A program made the translations under genes and the position numbers. 64,000 nucleotides of DNA. Source: Hydractinia symbiolongicarpus. Lineage: Eukaryota > Cnidaria > Hydrozoa > Anthoathecata > Hydractiniidae. Positions 62,301 to 64,000 of the stretch are shown here, piece by piece. Within the stretch, counting starts at the first letter, position 1. The number at the start of each line of letters is the position of its first letter. Location: the NCBI RefSeq assembly GCF_029227915.1, contig NC_079881.1, forward strand, positions 26,389,501 through 26,453,500, written 5' to 3'. The notes under the pieces are model-generated. The model did no database searches, was not told the origin of the DNA, and saw only the letters and a list, made by a program, of their open reading frames with translations.

Positions 62301-64000
62301 CCCAGGGAGTAAACTCATTTCCCGAACGATTTTTTATATTATTTTTTCACCACTAAAACGCATGAGACTTGTAGTTTTTAAAAATGTTTTCATTTTTGAT
62401 GGGACGCTGAATAAAAGAAGTTTAATCGCCGGCAAACAAAAACCCGCGATTTCCCGTAAATCCCGGACTCGGCCCGTATAGTCAAAAGTATACAAAGAAA
62501 GTACCCAGGGAGTAAACTCATTTCCCGAACGATTTTTTAAATTATTTTTTCACCACTAAAACGCATGAGACTTGTAGTTTTTAAAAAATGTTTTCATTTT
62601 TGATGAGACGCTTGATGAAAGAAGTTTAATCGCCGGCAAACGAAAACCAGCGATTTCCCGTAAATCCAGGGCTTGGCCCGTGTAGCCGAATGTATGCAAA
62701 GAAAGTACCCAGGGAGTAAACTCATTTCCTGAACGATTTTTTAAATTTTTTTTTCACCACCAAAACGCATGAGACTTGTAGTTTTCAAAAATGTTTTCAT
62801 TTTTGATGAGACGCTTAATGAAAGAGGTTTAATCGCCGTCAAACGAAAACCCGCGATTTCCCGTAAATCCCGGGCTTGGCCCGTATAGTCGAATGTATAC
62901 AAAGAAAAAGACCTGTGAGTAAACTCATTTCCAGAACGATTTTTTAAATTACTTTTTTACCACTAAAACGCATAACACTTGTAGCTTTCAAAAATGTTTT
63001 CATTTTTGATGAGACGGTGAATAAAAGAAGTTTAATCGCCGGCAAACGAAAATCCGCGATTTCCTGTAAATCCCGGGCTTGGCTCGTATAGTCAAAAGTA
63101 TACAAAGAAAGTACACAGGGAGTAAACTCATTTCCCGAACGATTTTTTAAATTTTTTTTTCACCACTTAAACGCATGAGACTTGTAGTTTTCAAACTTGT
63201 TTTTATTTTTGATGAGACGCTGAATAAAAGAAGTTTAATCGCCGGCAAACGAAAACCCGCGATTTCCCGTAAATCCCGGACTCGGCCCGTATAGTCAAAA
63301 GTATACAAAGAAAGTACCCAGGAAGTAAACGCATTTCCCAAACGATTTTTTAAATTATTATTTCACCACTAAAGCCCATGAGACTTGTAGTTTTTAAAAA
63401 TGTTTTTATTTTTGATGAGACGCTGAATAAAAGAAGTTTAATCGCCGGCAAACGAAAACCCGCGATTTCCCGTAAATCTCGGACTCGGCCCGTATAGTCA
63501 AAAGTATACAAAGAAAGTACCCAGGGAGTAAACTCATTTCCCGAACGATTTTTTAAATTATTTTTTCACCACCAAAACGCATGAGACTTGTTGTTTTCAA
63601 AAATGTTTTCATTTTTGATGGGACGCTGAATAAAAGAAGTTTAATCGCCGGCAAACAAAAACCCGCAATTTTCCGTAAATCCCGGACTCGGCCCGTATAG
63701 TCAAAAGTATACAAAGAAAGTACCCAGGGAGTAAACTCATTTCCCGAACGATTTTTTAAATTATTTATTCACCACTAAAACGCATGAGACTTGTAGTTTT
63801 TAAAAAATGTTTTTATTTTTGATGAGACGCTTAATGAAAGAAGTTTAATCGCCGGCATACGAAAACCAGCGATTTCCCCTAAATCCAGGGCTTGGCCCGT
63901 GTAGTCGAATGTATGCAAAGAAAGTACCCAGGGAGTAAACTCATTTCCCGAACGATTTTTTAAATTTTTTTTTCACCACCAAAACGCATGAGACTTGTAG
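59356..64000. repeat. Second copy of the large satellite duplication
   Basis: This segment is a mosaic. It follows 47375-50478 first (offset 11981) and 53322 onward afterwards (offset 9137, then 8935). It therefore represents the 47-55 kb block without the internal 2844-bp duplication and without one further monomer. The window ends inside it. Confidence 0.75.

Larger units (their letters stand above)
46977..64000. repeat. 203-bp satellite array, third segment (about 84 monomers)
   Basis: The array continues to the window end in the same orientation. Frequent monomer types are those with CCAGCGATTTCCCCTAAATCC and CCGTGTAGTCG, those with TTTCAGAAATG and GAAAGTGG, and those with GCATAACACTTGTAGC. 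No gene is present. Large internal duplications are listed separately. Confidence 0.96.

Noticed and set aside
12546-62481. Many open frames of 60-102 codons on both strands within the satellite, often 71 codons and starting with TTG or GTG-like codons
   Set aside because: They recur once per monomer variant, exist on both strands, shift frame each copy and vary only as the repeat varies. They are repeat by-products, not genes.
1-64000. CENP-B box in the monomer (TTCC...CGGG region)
   Set aside because: TTTCCCGTAAATCCCGGG resembles the box, but TTCG is TTCC and the spacing between the central A and CGGG is two bases too long.
1-64000. Hammerhead ribozyme suggested by TTGATGAG ... ATGAAAG in each monomer
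   Set aside because: The essential C before TGATGA is T, no stem II can form between the core halves, and many monomers have AATAAAAG instead of AATGAAAG. The opposite strand lacks the core.

Overview
The window is eukaryotic repeat DNA, about 83% one satellite. I find no ordinary host gene, rRNA or bacterial-type gene. Three stretches (1-30818, 38840-43870, 46977-64000) are head-to-tail copies of a 203-bp monomer, about 260 copies, all in one orientation. Two mobile elements interrupt an otherwise in-phase array: an 8.0-kb DNA transposon (30819-38839) and a 5'-truncated non-LTR retrotransposon (43871-46976). The intron-rich transposase, the CR1/L2-like LINE with a short-repeat tail, the TAGC-rich spacers and remembered resemblance to uncharacterised invertebrate proteins suggest a metazoan, perhaps a cnidarian. 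That assignment is inference and only moderately secure.

Satellite. The monomer has an AT-rich half with T-runs and a roughly 60-bp CpG-dense half (cgccggc, acccgcg, tttcccg, cccgg, cggcccg motifs). Diagnostic substitutions define several monomer subfamilies, arranged in local multimers with offsets close to whole numbers of monomers: 2 (405), 3 (609), 4 (812), 5 (1015-1016), 10 (2030), 13 (2639), 14 (2844), 17 (3453), 45 (9137) and 59 (11981 bp). A change of subfamily mix lies near 12.34 kb.

DNA transposon. It has 16-bp perfect terminal inverted repeats (CTCGATGTAGTTAAGG) and sits in a CCCGGG of the satellite, with CG repeated on both sides. The uninterrupted paralogous site is at 21674-21679 of the same window. 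The element carries one plus-strand gene that I could assemble by eye as seven exons with GT-AG introns in consistent phase, 905 codons including the stop, broken by one in-frame TAA at 35196-35198. The product looks like a DDE-type transposase with a C-x2-C motif in the catalytic region; I cannot place it in a named superfamily. Its introns and flanks hold further repeats: a 315-bp MITE-like element, two hairpins, a 26-28-bp minisatellite, a direct repeat, TAGC clusters and a tRNA-like fold.

LINE. ORF2 runs in one frame from the truncation point to 46828, with APE-type endonuclease and reverse transcriptase domains, interrupted by one TAG at 46523-46525. The endonuclease SDH motif reads SDW. 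Both insertions fall in the same satellite variant block, 155 bp apart in empty-site coordinates.
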